Assembly: GCA_039024435.1 (NCBI GenBank)
Contig: JBCCQH010000118.1
Location: 1-22,877 of the forward strand
Length of the DNA stretch: 22,877 nucleotides
Source of the DNA: JBCCQH01 sp039024435
GTDB taxonomy: Bacteria; Bacteroidota; Bacteroidia; J057; JADKCL01
Direction: 5' to 3'
Shown here: positions 15,504 through 22,873 of the stretch, piece after piece
Layout: each line of letters begins with the position of its first letter
Position numbering within the stretch: position 1 is the first letter of the stretch
The notes under the pieces: generated by a model
What the model saw: only the letters and a program-made list of their open reading frames with translations
Told to the model about the DNA's origin: nothing
Database searches by the model: none
Program-made: the position numbers and the translations under genes

Positions 15504-17214
15504 ATCGGGCCTGGAAGGTGCGTTTGCCGTCCGTCCGGATGTCTTGGTGCTGGAAGCGGAAACGGCGGAGGGCTTGGGGCGCAGCAGCCGGGGCTTGCTC
15601 CGTGAACTTGGCTTTTTGGAGGACGAGGGCCGCACCCGCTACCTGACGAACAAAGTGGTGTTTCGGAGCCAGTCGCCGAAGAACGATGCCGGCCTTGAAC
15701 TGGCGACGCGCCTGCGCCGCTACGGAGATGTGAAGGAGGTCTATTTCGAAAAAATCCCCCTTTACCTTCCACTGTGCAGTGTTCTGAACGACCCGCTTTA
15801 CGGCAATGCCTGGCATTTGCGGCAGATCCAGTGGGCGCCCGAGCTGGTGGGCTGCAATCACACGACCGTGATCGCGGTGATCGATCAGGGAGTGGAATTG
15901 ACGCATCCGGATTTGTCGCTGGCCTCACCGGGACTGCGCCTGGACGTCATGGCCCTGAATGGTAGCCCGACGGGGAACCACGGAACGCCCTGCGCCGGAA
16001 TTGCCGCCGGGATTGTGAACAACAGCGAAGGCATCTCCGGGGTGGCGGGCAAGGCCCAAATCTTCCCACTGGCGGTGCGCTACTGGTCGGACTTGGAGAT
16101 TGCGAATGGGATCAACTACGCGGCGGCTTTCGGCGCGGATGTCATCTCGATGAGTTTTGGCGTGTACGACAGTTGGAATTACTGGGACTACGGGCTGATT
16201 GATCCGGAGATTGTTTTTGCCGACAACCAGGGCACTTTCATGTGTGCGGCGACGGGAAATGAAAACCGGGAGAATCAGATGCGCTACCCGGCCAAGCATC
16301 CGCTGGTACTGGCGGTGGGTGGCTCTAACCGCGATGATCGGCGCAAGGCGCAAGGTGACACCTCAAGCGAGCCTTTTTGGGGGGCGTGCTACGGCGAGGA
16401 AATTTATCGGGGCAGCCCGACCGCGATCAATGTGGTGGCGCCCTGTTTGGAAATCCCGGCGACGGATCGCCTCAGCGGCGCGGGTTATTCTCCCGACGAT
16501 TACTTCCTGACGTTCAATGGGACGTCTTCCGCAACGCCAATCGTGGCGGGCCTGGGGGCCTTGATTAAGGCGCGCTACTCCTTTGCCGGGAACAGCACGG
16601 TCAAGCGCATCATCGAAAAGAGTGCGGACAAGATCGGACCATACGCTTACGTGTACCGGCCGGAGTACCCGAATTCTTCCTGGTCCAGCGAAGTGGGCCA
16701 CGGTCGGGTCAACGTGCGCCGCGCGCTGAAGCTGGCCAGGGAGATGCTCTCCGGGTACGGCAGCGATTGCGCTACGGATACCCCGGCTTCCGTAACGGGC
16801 AGTCCAGTCATCGCGTTCTCGGTGGTGGGCAAGGGTCACGTTTCGGAAGGTCCGGAGAAGCAGTTGTTGGAATTCAGCCACGTTCACCTCAATGAAGGCG
16901 GTGGATTTTCCCCGGATGTTTTCCGGGTGCCGGTGGATGGCGTCTACGAATTCAACTGGGACTTTGTGCGGGACACCCTTTATCAGGAAGGTACCGAAGA
17001 CGATGTCTCCATCTACCTCAAGGTCAACGGGCAGACCATTTCGGGACCGGCGTTTGCCGGGCAGATTTTTGATAAGTACGCGCGGGCGACCGGCACGGCG
17101 AGTCTGATCCTCCGCCTGGTGCAGGACGATAAGGTGAAGTTGTTCGTCAACAGTGACAATGAACACAAGCGCCACATTTTGAGCTTCCACTGGATTGGTC
17201 ACCGGATCGGTTGA
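15442..17214 (+). CDS. S8 subtilisin-family serine protease with C-terminal C1q domain
   Basis: A secreted serine endopeptidase. Counting from the TTG at 15442, residues 1-120 are a pro-region-like part. The S8 domain spans about 125-440, with catalytic Asp148 in AVIDQGVELTHPDLS, His180 in GNHGTPCAGIAAG, oxyanion Asn273 in AATGNENRE and Ser362 in FNGTSSATPIVAG. All are present. Residues about 455-590 form a C1q/TNF-like jelly roll: FSHVHLNEGGGFSPDVFRVP, DGVYEFNWDF, VSIYLKVNGQ, ATGTASLILRL, DDKVKLFVN and a final SFHWIGH. C1q domains in bacteria are usually adhesive or ligand-binding. The frame lacks a signal peptide, which lies in the preceding offset frame (15225 on), so the start given here is only the first possible codon after the frameshift. 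Confidence 0.88.
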   Translation: MCLEVLGDTLELVAPVYMSGKSGLEGAFAVRPDVLVLEAETAEGLGRSSRGLLRELGFLEDEGRTRYLTNKVVFRSQSPKNDAGLELATRLRRYGDVKEVYFEKIPLYLPLCSVLNDPLYGNAWHLRQIQWAPELVGCNHTTVIAVIDQGVELTHPDLSLASPGLRLDVMALNGSPTGNHGTPCAGIAAGIVNNSEGISGVAGKAQIFPLAVRYWSDLEIANGINYAAAFGADVISMSFGVYDSWNYWDYGLIDPEIVFADNQGTFMCAATGNENRENQMRYPAKHPLVLAVGGSNRDDRRKAQGDTSSEPFWGACYGEEIYRGSPTAINVVAPCLEIPATDRLSGAGYSPDDYFLTFNGTSSATPIVAGLGALIKARYSFAGNSTVKRIIEKSADKIGPYAYVYRPEYPNSSWSSEVGHGRVNVRRALKLAREMLSGYGSDCATDTPASVTGSPVIAFSVVGKGHVSEGPEKQLLEFSHVHLNEGGGFSPDVFRVPVDGVYEFNWDFVRDTLYQEGTEDDVSIYLKVNGQTISGPAFAGQIFDKYARATGTASLILRLVQDDKVKLFVNSDNEHKRHILSFHWIGHRIG

Positions 17215-17246
17215 CGGATGGCCTGCGGGTTTGGCAAGTGGGAATT

Positions 17247-17285
17247 GCCGCTTCCGGGAAACCGGGGGCGGCGATCACGGTTTTT
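17247..17285 (+). terminator. terminator-like hairpin after the protease gene
   Basis: GCCGCTTCCGG (17247-17257) and CCGGGGGCGGC (17262-17272) form an 11-bp stem with two G-T pairs, closed by a GAAA tetraloop. Five T follow at 17281-17285 after an 8-base spacer. It lies 32 bases past the protease stop. Confidence 0.5.
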
Positions 17286-17323
17286 ATAATTTCCAATGGG
17301 AGAATTTTCAATTGACAATTCTT

Positions 17324-18292
17324 TCATTGGATTGGGTAGGCGGTGTGGAGGCGCTGGGCGAGGCCTTCGATTTCTGGCCGGCGGACGAGTACGGCCAACC
17401 ATTCCGTCGGGATTTGTGCGGCTCCGTAGTACAGTCCGGCGAGGCCGCCGGCGATGGCCGCGGTCGTATCGGTGTCGGATCCGAGGTTGACTGCTTTGAG
17501 GACGGTATCGGGGTAGGTCTCGGCGTTCAGAAAGCACCAGATGGCTGCTTCGAGGCTGTGTACTACGTAGCCGCTGGAGCGGATGTCTTGCTCGGGGGTA
17601 AGGGAAAAGTCCGGGCTCAGTAGTTTGCGGAATTGCTCCCGTTCGGAGGGGGCAATGTTGGCGGTGGTGAAAAATGCTTGGATGCGGGTGACGGCGGTTT
17701 GGAAGGCGGCGACTTTGTCGCGGCCGGCCACGATTTCATCCGCGAGGAGAAGGTAGTGTAGGCAAGCCAGGGCGGCGCGGATATGGCCGTGGGTGAGCGC
17801 GGAAACTTCGTGGATGGTGCGAAATTGGGCTTCGATGCTGAGATCGGATGGGGCCTTGAGGTAGAAATAGAGGGGCAAGATGCGCATCAGGGAGCCGTTG
17901 CCGTTGGTGTACTCATCGGTTTCTGCGGTGAGTTGGGGGAAGTCGGTGGTCCGGCTTTCTTTCATCATACGGGTCAGCCGGGTGATGGCCTTGGCGGTGG
18001 TGATCCCGATGTCGAAGAGCTTGCCGTGGGGCGTCCAGTAGGCATGGTCCCGCCAATTGATGAAGCGCCGGGTGAGGTCGGGCAAGCTGAACCCTTGGGC
18101 CAGGCTTTCGGCCAGGCAAAAGGTGAGGGAGCTATCGTCCGACCAGGTGCCGGGGGGCTGGTGGTAGGTGCCGTAGCCGCGCATCGTGGTGACGGGATTG
18201 TGTTTGAGTTCGGCGCGGGAGCGAAATTCAACGGGGACTCCCAGGGCATCGCCAATGGCCCCGCCGAGCAGGGCGTCGTGTGCTTTGGTCAT
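17324..18292 (-). CDS. ADP-ribosylglycohydrolase family protein
   Basis: A 323-residue protein of the DraG/ARH family, which removes ADP-ribose from modified proteins or small molecules using a two-metal (Mg or Mn) centre. The N-terminal signature DALLGGAIGDALGVPVEF is clear. The first metal-binding cluster is TWSDDSSLTFCLAESL (Asp52-Asp53 region); NGSLMRILPLY lies in the middle; and the second metal cluster is NLGSDTDTTAAIAGGLAG near the C-terminus. It has no signal peptide, so it is cytosolic. The start at 18290-18292 is chosen because the family N-terminus begins within three residues; about 100 more open codons upstream (to 18598) have no family content. It diverges from the arginine decarboxylase gene across 324 bases, and no ADP-ribosyltransferase is seen nearby, so the target is unknown. 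Confidence 0.92.
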   Translation of the reverse strand: MTKAHDALLGGAIGDALGVPVEFRSRAELKHNPVTTMRGYGTYHQPPGTWSDDSSLTFCLAESLAQGFSLPDLTRRFINWRDHAYWTPHGKLFDIGITTAKAITRLTRMMKESRTTDFPQLTAETDEYTNGNGSLMRILPLYFYLKAPSDLSIEAQFRTIHEVSALTHGHIRAALACLHYLLLADEIVAGRDKVAAFQTAVTRIQAFFTTANIAPSEREQFRKLLSPDFSLTPEQDIRSSGYVVHSLEAAIWCFLNAETYPDTVLKAVNLGSDTDTTAAIAGGLAGLYYGAAQIPTEWLAVLVRRPEIEGLAQRLHTAYPIQ

Positions 18293-18616
18293 GGTAGCTG
18301 CAGGTTTTGGGTCGGCAAGATACGGGATTTGGTGGTGATACGAGGCGCCGGGACGGAGCGCAAAATGTCCGGGCTCGGAAAGTTCAATTTTGGTCTGTGA
18401 TTTTGAAAATCTAAGTGGGTTAGATTGTGGAGTTTTTGCTGATCTGGGTGAGGTGGATTGGTGCGGTTCGCGGGATCGAGACGTAGGCAAAGGGGATACT
18501 TCGGTGAGAAAAGGAATTTTCTCGGGCAAGGAAAACACTGTTTTGGATTTTGCGTTGCGATGTAGGCGATATGGATTATATTTCGCAGGGCAATCCAACT
18601 GAATTACTTGGGTAAA
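18293..18616. other. intergenic region between divergent genes
   Basis: 324 bases without a supported gene. It holds the decarboxylase promoter candidate (18554-18584), a small hairpin GATTTT/AAAATC (18399-18411), and a 7-bp hairpin GAGAAAA/TTTTCTC with a GGAA loop (18506-18523). An open frame continues from the glycohydrolase gene on the minus strand but looks non-coding. Confidence 0.5.
18554..18584 (+). promoter_or_regulatory. candidate promoter of the arginine decarboxylase gene
   Basis: GTTG at 18554-18557 and TATATTTC at 18577-18584, 19 bases apart, fit the Bacteroidota -33/-7 pattern with one mismatch in the -7 box. Transcription would start near 18590, about 27 bases before the ATG at 18617. 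Confidence 0.45.
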
Positions 18617-20017
18617 ATGAAAAACCGGTACCTCGACCTCATCGATCAGACATTTGACTTTCCGCAGGATGGTTTCCGGGTGGAAGACGGGGAGTTGTTG
18701 TGGTGGGATATTCCGCTGATGGACATCATCAAGCAGTACGGAACGCCGGTCAAGCTGTCATATTTGCCGAAAATCACCGATCAGATTGAAACTGCGCGCA
18801 AGCTCTTCAATGTTGGGCGGGCAAAAGCCCGCTACGAAGGCGAGTACAAGTTTTGCTATTGCACCAAAAGCTCTCACTTCTCCTTTGTGCTGGAGCGAGT
18901 GGCGGAGTCAGGGGCTCACATCGAGACGTCTTCGGCATTTGATGTGAATATTATCGAGTCGCTTTACGAGGCGGGAAATCTGGACAAGCAGCGCTACATT
19001 ATTTGCAACGGCTACAAAAAGGATCAATATCTGGAAAACATTGGGCGGTTGGTGGCCCAGGGGTTTGAAAATGTGGTGGTGGTGCTGGACAATATGAATG
19101 AACTGCGTCGGTTGCTACCGCACATTGAGGACGCGCCCAACAAAGTGAAAATCGGACTGCGCATTGCCTCGGAGGAAGATCCCAAGTTTGAGTTTTACAC
19201 CTCCCGCCTAGGCATCCGCTACCGGGACATTGTACCGTTTTACGTGGACCAGATCCGGGAACTGCCGAATGTCGAACTGAAAATGCTGCATTTCTTTATC
19301 AATGTGGGCATCTCGGATTCGGCATATTACTGGACGGAGTTGTTGAAGAGCATTGAGGTGTACTGCGCGCTGAAAAACATTTGCCCGGAATTGAACAGTC
19401 TCAACATTGGGGGGGGATTTCCGGTCAAGGATTCACTGGCATTTGAGTACGACTATGAATACATGGCCGAGGAGATCGTGGCCCAGATCAAGGAGAATTG
19501 CCAAGTCCGTGGGGTGCGGGAACCGGATCTGTTTACGGAGTTCGGCTCGTTTACGGTGGCGGAGAGCGGGGTGAATCTGTACTCGATTTTGGACCAGAAG
19601 CAGCAAAATGACCGCGAGAAGTGGGACATGATCGATGGATCATTTATGACGACGCTGCCGGACATCTGGGCGATCAACAAGCGCTTTATCATGCTGGCGA
19701 TCAACCACTGGGAAGCGCCTTACGAGCACATATTTCTGGGGGGACTCACCTGCGACAGCGACGATTATTACAATGCGGAAGCGCACAGCAACGCGATTTA
19801 TTTGCCGCGCTACAAATCGGATCGGACGCAGTACATCGGTTTTTTCAATACTGGCGCCTACCAGGAAAGTCTGGGGGGATTCGGGGGGATTCAGCACTGT
19901 TTGTTGCCTAGTCCCAAGCATATCGTTGTGGACCGCGACGAACAGGGTGAACTCACAACGAAACTGTTCTCGAAGGAACAGAGCTATAAATCAATGTTGA
20001 AGATTTTGGGTTACTGA
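18617..20017 (+). CDS. speA: arginine decarboxylase (PLP-dependent, fold type III)
   Basis: Converts arginine to agmatine and CO2, the first step of the agmatine route to putrescine and spermidine. The 466-residue product matches the short Bacteroidota form along its whole length. PLP-binding Lys84 sits in FCYCTKSSHFSF at the start of the alpha/beta barrel; HIETSSAFDVNI follows; the His segment is LKMLHFFINVG; the glycine-rich phosphate site is NIGGGFPVKDS; and the second-domain active-site Cys is in GGLTCDSDDYY, with FFNTGAYQE near the end. The ATG at 18617 is preferred to a TTG three codons upstream. Its last 7 bases overlap the end of the convergent acetyltransferase gene. Alternative substrates such as ornithine or lysine cannot be excluded by eye, but overall similarity points to arginine. 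Confidence 0.92.
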   Translation: MKNRYLDLIDQTFDFPQDGFRVEDGELLWWDIPLMDIIKQYGTPVKLSYLPKITDQIETARKLFNVGRAKARYEGEYKFCYCTKSSHFSFVLERVAESGAHIETSSAFDVNIIESLYEAGNLDKQRYIICNGYKKDQYLENIGRLVAQGFENVVVVLDNMNELRRLLPHIEDAPNKVKIGLRIASEEDPKFEFYTSRLGIRYRDIVPFYVDQIRELPNVELKMLHFFINVGISDSAYYWTELLKSIEVYCALKNICPELNSLNIGGGFPVKDSLAFEYDYEYMAEEIVAQIKENCQVRGVREPDLFTEFGSFTVAESGVNLYSILDQKQQNDREKWDMIDGSFMTTLPDIWAINKRFIMLAINHWEAPYEHIFLGGLTCDSDDYYNAEAHSNAIYLPRYKSDRTQYIGFFNTGAYQESLGGFGGIQHCLLPSPKHIVVDRDEQGELTTKLFSKEQSYKSMLKILGY

Positions 20018-20490
20018 TTGCTGTTTTTGGTTTCGGTTTCGAAGCCGAAGAAGACGACTTTGACTTCGTCCATGTCCAGGGAGCGGTAGAATTCCAGGGC
20101 GCCTTTGTTGTCGGAATGGGCGTTGAGGAAGGCGTAGGTGATGCCATTTTCGCGGCAGTGGATCTGAAATGCTTTCATGAGTTGCACTCCGATGCCGCTG
20201 CGCTGGTGCTCGGGATGGGTAGCGAAATCGTAAATCAGTACTTCGCGGTCGCCATTGGAGAGGACGATCAGCTCGTAGGCGGTCAGTCCGGCAACAACTT
20301 TGCCTTCTACTTCCACCACGAAGGCGATGAATGCCGGATTGGCCAGCAGTTTGGTCATGTCGTAGGTACGCTTTTCCGGCCGATCCCAGGGCGCAAAAGC
20401 CGCATCGAACACGTCGAGCAGTTGATTTGCCGCCGTGAGTTCCTCAGGACTCAGGCGTCGAATCACGGTGGTGGTAGGTTTCGGTAGCAT
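20011..20490 (-). CDS. GNAT family N-acetyltransferase, AAC(3)-I-like
   Basis: A 159-residue acetyl-CoA-dependent N-acetyltransferase. The fold markers are the strand VVAGLTAYEL, then VLIYDFATHPEHQRSGIGVQLM, where QRSGIG is the acetyl-CoA pyrophosphate-binding loop, and the C-terminal NKGALEFYRSLDMDE. The layout follows AAC(3)-I aminoglycoside 3-N-acetyltransferases closely: LDVFDAAF near the start, LLANPAFIAFVVEVEGKVVAGL in the first third, and the IYD strand before the CoA loop. This gives the nearest named relatives but does not show aminoglycoside activity; chromosomal relatives often have other or unknown substrates. Its end overlaps the arginine decarboxylase gene by 7 bases tail-to-tail. 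Confidence 0.88.
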   Translation of the reverse strand: MLPKPTTTVIRRLSPEELTAANQLLDVFDAAFAPWDRPEKRTYDMTKLLANPAFIAFVVEVEGKVVAGLTAYELIVLSNGDREVLIYDFATHPEHQRSGIGVQLMKAFQIHCRENGITYAFLNAHSDNKGALEFYRSLDMDEVKVVFFGFETETKNSNQ

Positions 20491-20812
20491 AGTATCAATT
20501 AACGAAATACTACTCTAATTAAATCACAAATTCGAACAAAATCTACTTTTGGGGGGGATGAGAATTATCATTTTCTGAAAATGCCGGCTTGATTGCGCCC
20601 ACCGGGTCTTGCGTGGTGGGGGTAAGAGGATGAAGCAATTTTGTTTTTCCAGGTGCAATTTGAACAATCAAGGGAGGAATTGCTTCTGGTTCCAGAGTTT
20701 TTAATGAGTTTCCCACATTATTTTGACGTATTTGAGATAATTTATACATTACAAAAGAGATAAAATTGGTAGGGAAAAATTTCCCTTCCCTCACACAATA
20801 CCGTTGATTGCT
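20491..20812. promoter_or_regulatory. AT-rich intergenic region upstream of the eCIS-core gene
   Basis: 322 bases without a gene, visibly richer in A and T than its surroundings. It separates two divergent genes and should hold both promoters, but I see only weak matches, the best being TAAAATTG at 20761-20768 (one mismatch to TAnnTTTG). Nearby is AGGGAAA/TTTCCCT (20771-20777 with 20780-20786), a 7-bp inverted repeat with a 2-base gap that could be an operator. A small hairpin CATTTT/AAAATG lies at 20569-20583. Confidence 0.35.
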
Positions 20813-22195
20813 ATGAAGGAGCGAACTCGCGCCCCCAAGGTTATTTTGCAAATGAAGGGGCAGAAAAAAGAGGATGATTTTACTGCGTCTCAATTTGCAT
20901 TGAGTTTTCCACCCCCCGGATTCAAATTTTCCGAGCAGGAGCCGATTGCCATGGAAGAGCCGTCTCCGGATGAGAAAAATGCCTTTCCAGAAGCCTTGCC
21001 GGGGGTGGGGGTGCCGCTTTTTGAGCCGCTTGAGGTGGATCCTAAACGGGAAGCGGAACTGCAACCCGAAGCGGAGGCGGATGCTGCGGCTCTGGCGGCA
21101 GGTGAAGTAGAGTCGAAATTGGAGGCCGATGCACCGGATGAAGTAGTGCTGGACAAGGAGGAAGCGCAGGAGGAGGCAGAAAAACGGGAAAAGGAAGAGG
21201 AAGCGGAGGAGCGCCGGGAGGAAACCGAGGAAGCCAAAGGACCGCTGACCCGGGAGGCGGAGCAGGAGATGGACCAAAAACGCTCGGAGGACGAGCGCGG
21301 TCTGCATGAACCTCTGACGCCGGAATTGGAACCGGCGCCGCTGGCGGAATCGGCGATGGACAATCCGCTGGAAGGCATCGGGGAACAAGGGGAGCTTGCG
21401 TCGTTTTTGCCGGTGGATTTGCGGGAGCAAATGGAGCAGAGTTTCGCAGTAAATTTTTCGGGGGTCAAGGTTTTCCGCGGTTCAAAGCTGGCGGAGGAGA
21501 ACGGGGCCCGGGCGTTTGCGATGGGGGAGGAGTTGCACTTTGCGCCTGGGGCGTACAATCCGGAAACGCCGGAAGGGCAGCAATTGATTGGGCACGAGCT
21601 CGCTCACGTGGTGCAGCAGCGCAAGGGCAAGGTGCGCCCGGATCCTTCTCCGGAGGAGGTGTATCCGGCGGGGATTGCGGTAAATACGGATTCGGGATTG
21701 GAGCAGGAGGCCGACGAAAAGGGAGCGGCGGCCGCGCAAGGAAAGCAAGTGTCGACGGGGGGTACACCGGCTGGGCCTTTGCAGTCGGCGCCTCCGGTCG
21801 CTCAGGGATGGATGGGGGCTTTGGGCCGGGCACTGGCGGGGGCTGGACGCTGGGTCATGCGGTCCATCGGGCGGGCTCCCAAGCGCCGGGGACCGGTGGG
21901 AAAGCCGGTGCAGGCACCGCAGGTTCCGAGGAATCCTTATCTTACGAAGCCGCAGGGAGCGCTCGAAAAAAGTAAGCGGAGCTTTGAGCGGCTGCTGAAG
22001 GAGCACAAGAAAAAGCTGAGGGATTACAAACAGAATCCGGACGCTTTTGACAATTTGGGTAAGCTGAAGCAGGTTCCGCCGGAGGTTCGGCAGCGGATCG
22101 TTCGGGGGCGGATTCTGGAGCTCCAGCGCCAGATGGAAAAACACAAAGGCGAGTTGAAAAAAATCGAAAAAGCACTGAAGCAAAGTGGAAAATAA
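20813..22195 (+). CDS. eCIS-core (DUF4157) protein with putative C-terminal toxin domain
   Basis: A 460-residue cytosolic protein with no signal peptide. Residues 1-45 are basic then hydrophobic-poor; about 45-185 are low-complexity and Glu/Ala-rich, probably a long coiled coil. The eCIS-core domain lies at about 200-275: LREQMEQSFAVNFSGVKVFRG, ARAFAMGEELHFAPGAYN, TPEGQQLIGHELAHVVQQ. The zinc-protease-like HELAH (His261, Glu262, His265) is intact. A Gly/Ala/Pro linker (about 315-372) leads to a helical C-terminal domain (374-460) with NPYLTKPQGALEKSKRSFERL, NPDAFDNLGKL and VRQRIVRGRILELQRQ, a pattern I remember from C-terminal toxin domains of RHS-type polymorphic toxins. eCIS-core proteins are often cargo of contractile injection systems. 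The stop overlaps the next gene by 11 bases. The start ATG at 20813 is preferred to a TTG three codons upstream. Confidence 0.85.
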   Translation: MKERTRAPKVILQMKGQKKEDDFTASQFALSFPPPGFKFSEQEPIAMEEPSPDEKNAFPEALPGVGVPLFEPLEVDPKREAELQPEAEADAAALAAGEVESKLEADAPDEVVLDKEEAQEEAEKREKEEEAEERREETEEAKGPLTREAEQEMDQKRSEDERGLHEPLTPELEPAPLAESAMDNPLEGIGEQGELASFLPVDLREQMEQSFAVNFSGVKVFRGSKLAEENGARAFAMGEELHFAPGAYNPETPEGQQLIGHELAHVVQQRKGKVRPDPSPEEVYPAGIAVNTDSGLEQEADEKGAAAAQGKQVSTGGTPAGPLQSAPPVAQGWMGALGRALAGAGRWVMRSIGRAPKRRGPVGKPVQAPQVPRNPYLTKPQGALEKSKRSFERLLKEHKKKLRDYKQNPDAFDNLGKLKQVPPEVRQRIVRGRILELQRQMEKHKGELKKIEKALKQSGK

Positions 22196-22490
22196 ACCGG
22201 AAAATCTCAGCTTGGCCCTTTCGGATCTGGGCGCTTGTATGCAGCGGATCTTGGGCTACCTCACCGATCTGGGCGAAGGGCATACCTTGACCCAGGACTT
22301 GTACTGGAAGGTTGGGGATGTGCGTTACGAAGTGGCCGAAACACCTGCGTTGGCGGTTGGCTCGCTGAGTGATGATTGGCGGGAATTGTTGGCCCTGGCC
22401 CGGGATGCGGACCGGCCGGTTACGGCGGTGGACCTCGACCGCCTGGCGGCTTTGCTCGGTTATTTGAGTGCGGAGATCAGCCGCGATTGA
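22185..22490 (+). CDS. small protein, putative immunity partner of the upstream toxin-like gene
   Basis: A 101-residue acidic protein starting at GTG 22185, inside the last codons of the eCIS-core gene (11-base overlap, other frame), so the two are translationally coupled. It has no leader or membrane segment. Conserved-looking stretches are LYWKVGDVRYEV, LAVGSLSDDWRELLAL and the C-terminal DLDRLAALLGYLSAEI. I remember small proteins with a D.YW...L.iGsL.DDW...L..la..L pattern directly downstream of polymorphic toxins with the same FDN...R..I..GRI domain, which makes an immunity role likely. A chaperone or adaptor for cargo loading is the alternative. A strong terminator follows 147 bases later. 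Confidence 0.75.
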   Translation: MENKPENLSLALSDLGACMQRILGYLTDLGEGHTLTQDLYWKVGDVRYEVAETPALAVGSLSDDWRELLALARDADRPVTAVDLDRLAALLGYLSAEISRD

Positions 22491-22636
22491 GGGGCAGAGG
22501 TGAGTGCAATGGCCGATAGTGGCGGGGAGGCTCCCGGACGGTGAGGGGCAAGGCTCCTTTCGGAACTGGGGAAACGAATATTGTCAATGCGCTGGGGGTA
22601 ATCCCCGTGATTTAATCAACTAATTTTGGAAGCATT

Positions 22637-22668
22637 AAGCTGGACCAAATATGGGTCTGGCTTTTTTT
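22637..22668 (+). terminator. intrinsic terminator of the toxin/immunity operon
   Basis: AGCTGGACC (22638-22646) pairs with GGTCTGGCT (22654-22662) through nine pairs, two of them G-T, with a 7-base loop, directly followed by a T-run to 22668. Orientation and position fit the end of the operon that closes at 22490. Confidence 0.8.
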
Positions 22669-22680
22669 ATTGGTTTGGGT

Positions 22681-22795
22681 TCTCGCCGGGAGTTTCCGTC
22701 CGGCAAGTTGGCGCGGGTGGGGAAAACGGCCTCCTTGCATCCGGCCTTTATTCCCCACCCCCGCCGTTTTTGCCCGGCGGAAACTCCCGGTGAGG
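22681..22795. repeat. long inverted repeat with nested hairpins
   Basis: Bases 22681-22698 pair with 22778-22795 over 18 positions (two or three G-T pairs); the core CCGGGAGTTTCCG/CGGAAACTCCCGG is a perfect 13-bp match. Inside, CCGG/CCGG continues the stem after a one-base bulge, and GGGTGGGGAA (22715-22724) pairs with TTCCCCACCC (22751-22760). No gene is seen in 22491-22877; a 76-codon open frame across it on the minus strand follows the repeat and looks non-coding. Confidence 0.7.
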
Positions 22796-22847
22796 GGGGG
22801 CGATGGTCCAGCTCCCTGAGCGGTTTCCGCGGGGCTTCCCATTGGCT

Positions 22848-22873
22848 CCGGATCCTGTTCCTCCGGCTTTTTT
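22848..22873 (+). terminator. weak terminator-like hairpin at the right edge
   Basis: CCGGA (22848-22852) pairs with TCCGG (22862-22866), loop of 9 bases, followed by C and six T (22868-22873). The stem is short, but with the inverted repeat just upstream it could close a small transcript. Confidence 0.35.

Noticed and set aside
16363..17202. 279-codon minus-strand frame opposite the protease
   Set aside because: Antisense to conserved S8 and C1q segments, with no recognisable motif.
18293..18598. Possible 102-residue N-terminal extension of the ADP-ribosylglycohydrolase
   Set aside because: The extension is rich in Pro, Ser and Lys, has no family content, and the family's own N-terminal signature starts within a few residues of the ATG at 18292.
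22612..22842. 76-codon minus-strand frame at the right edge
   Set aside because: It crosses the terminator and the long inverted repeat and looks non-coding.
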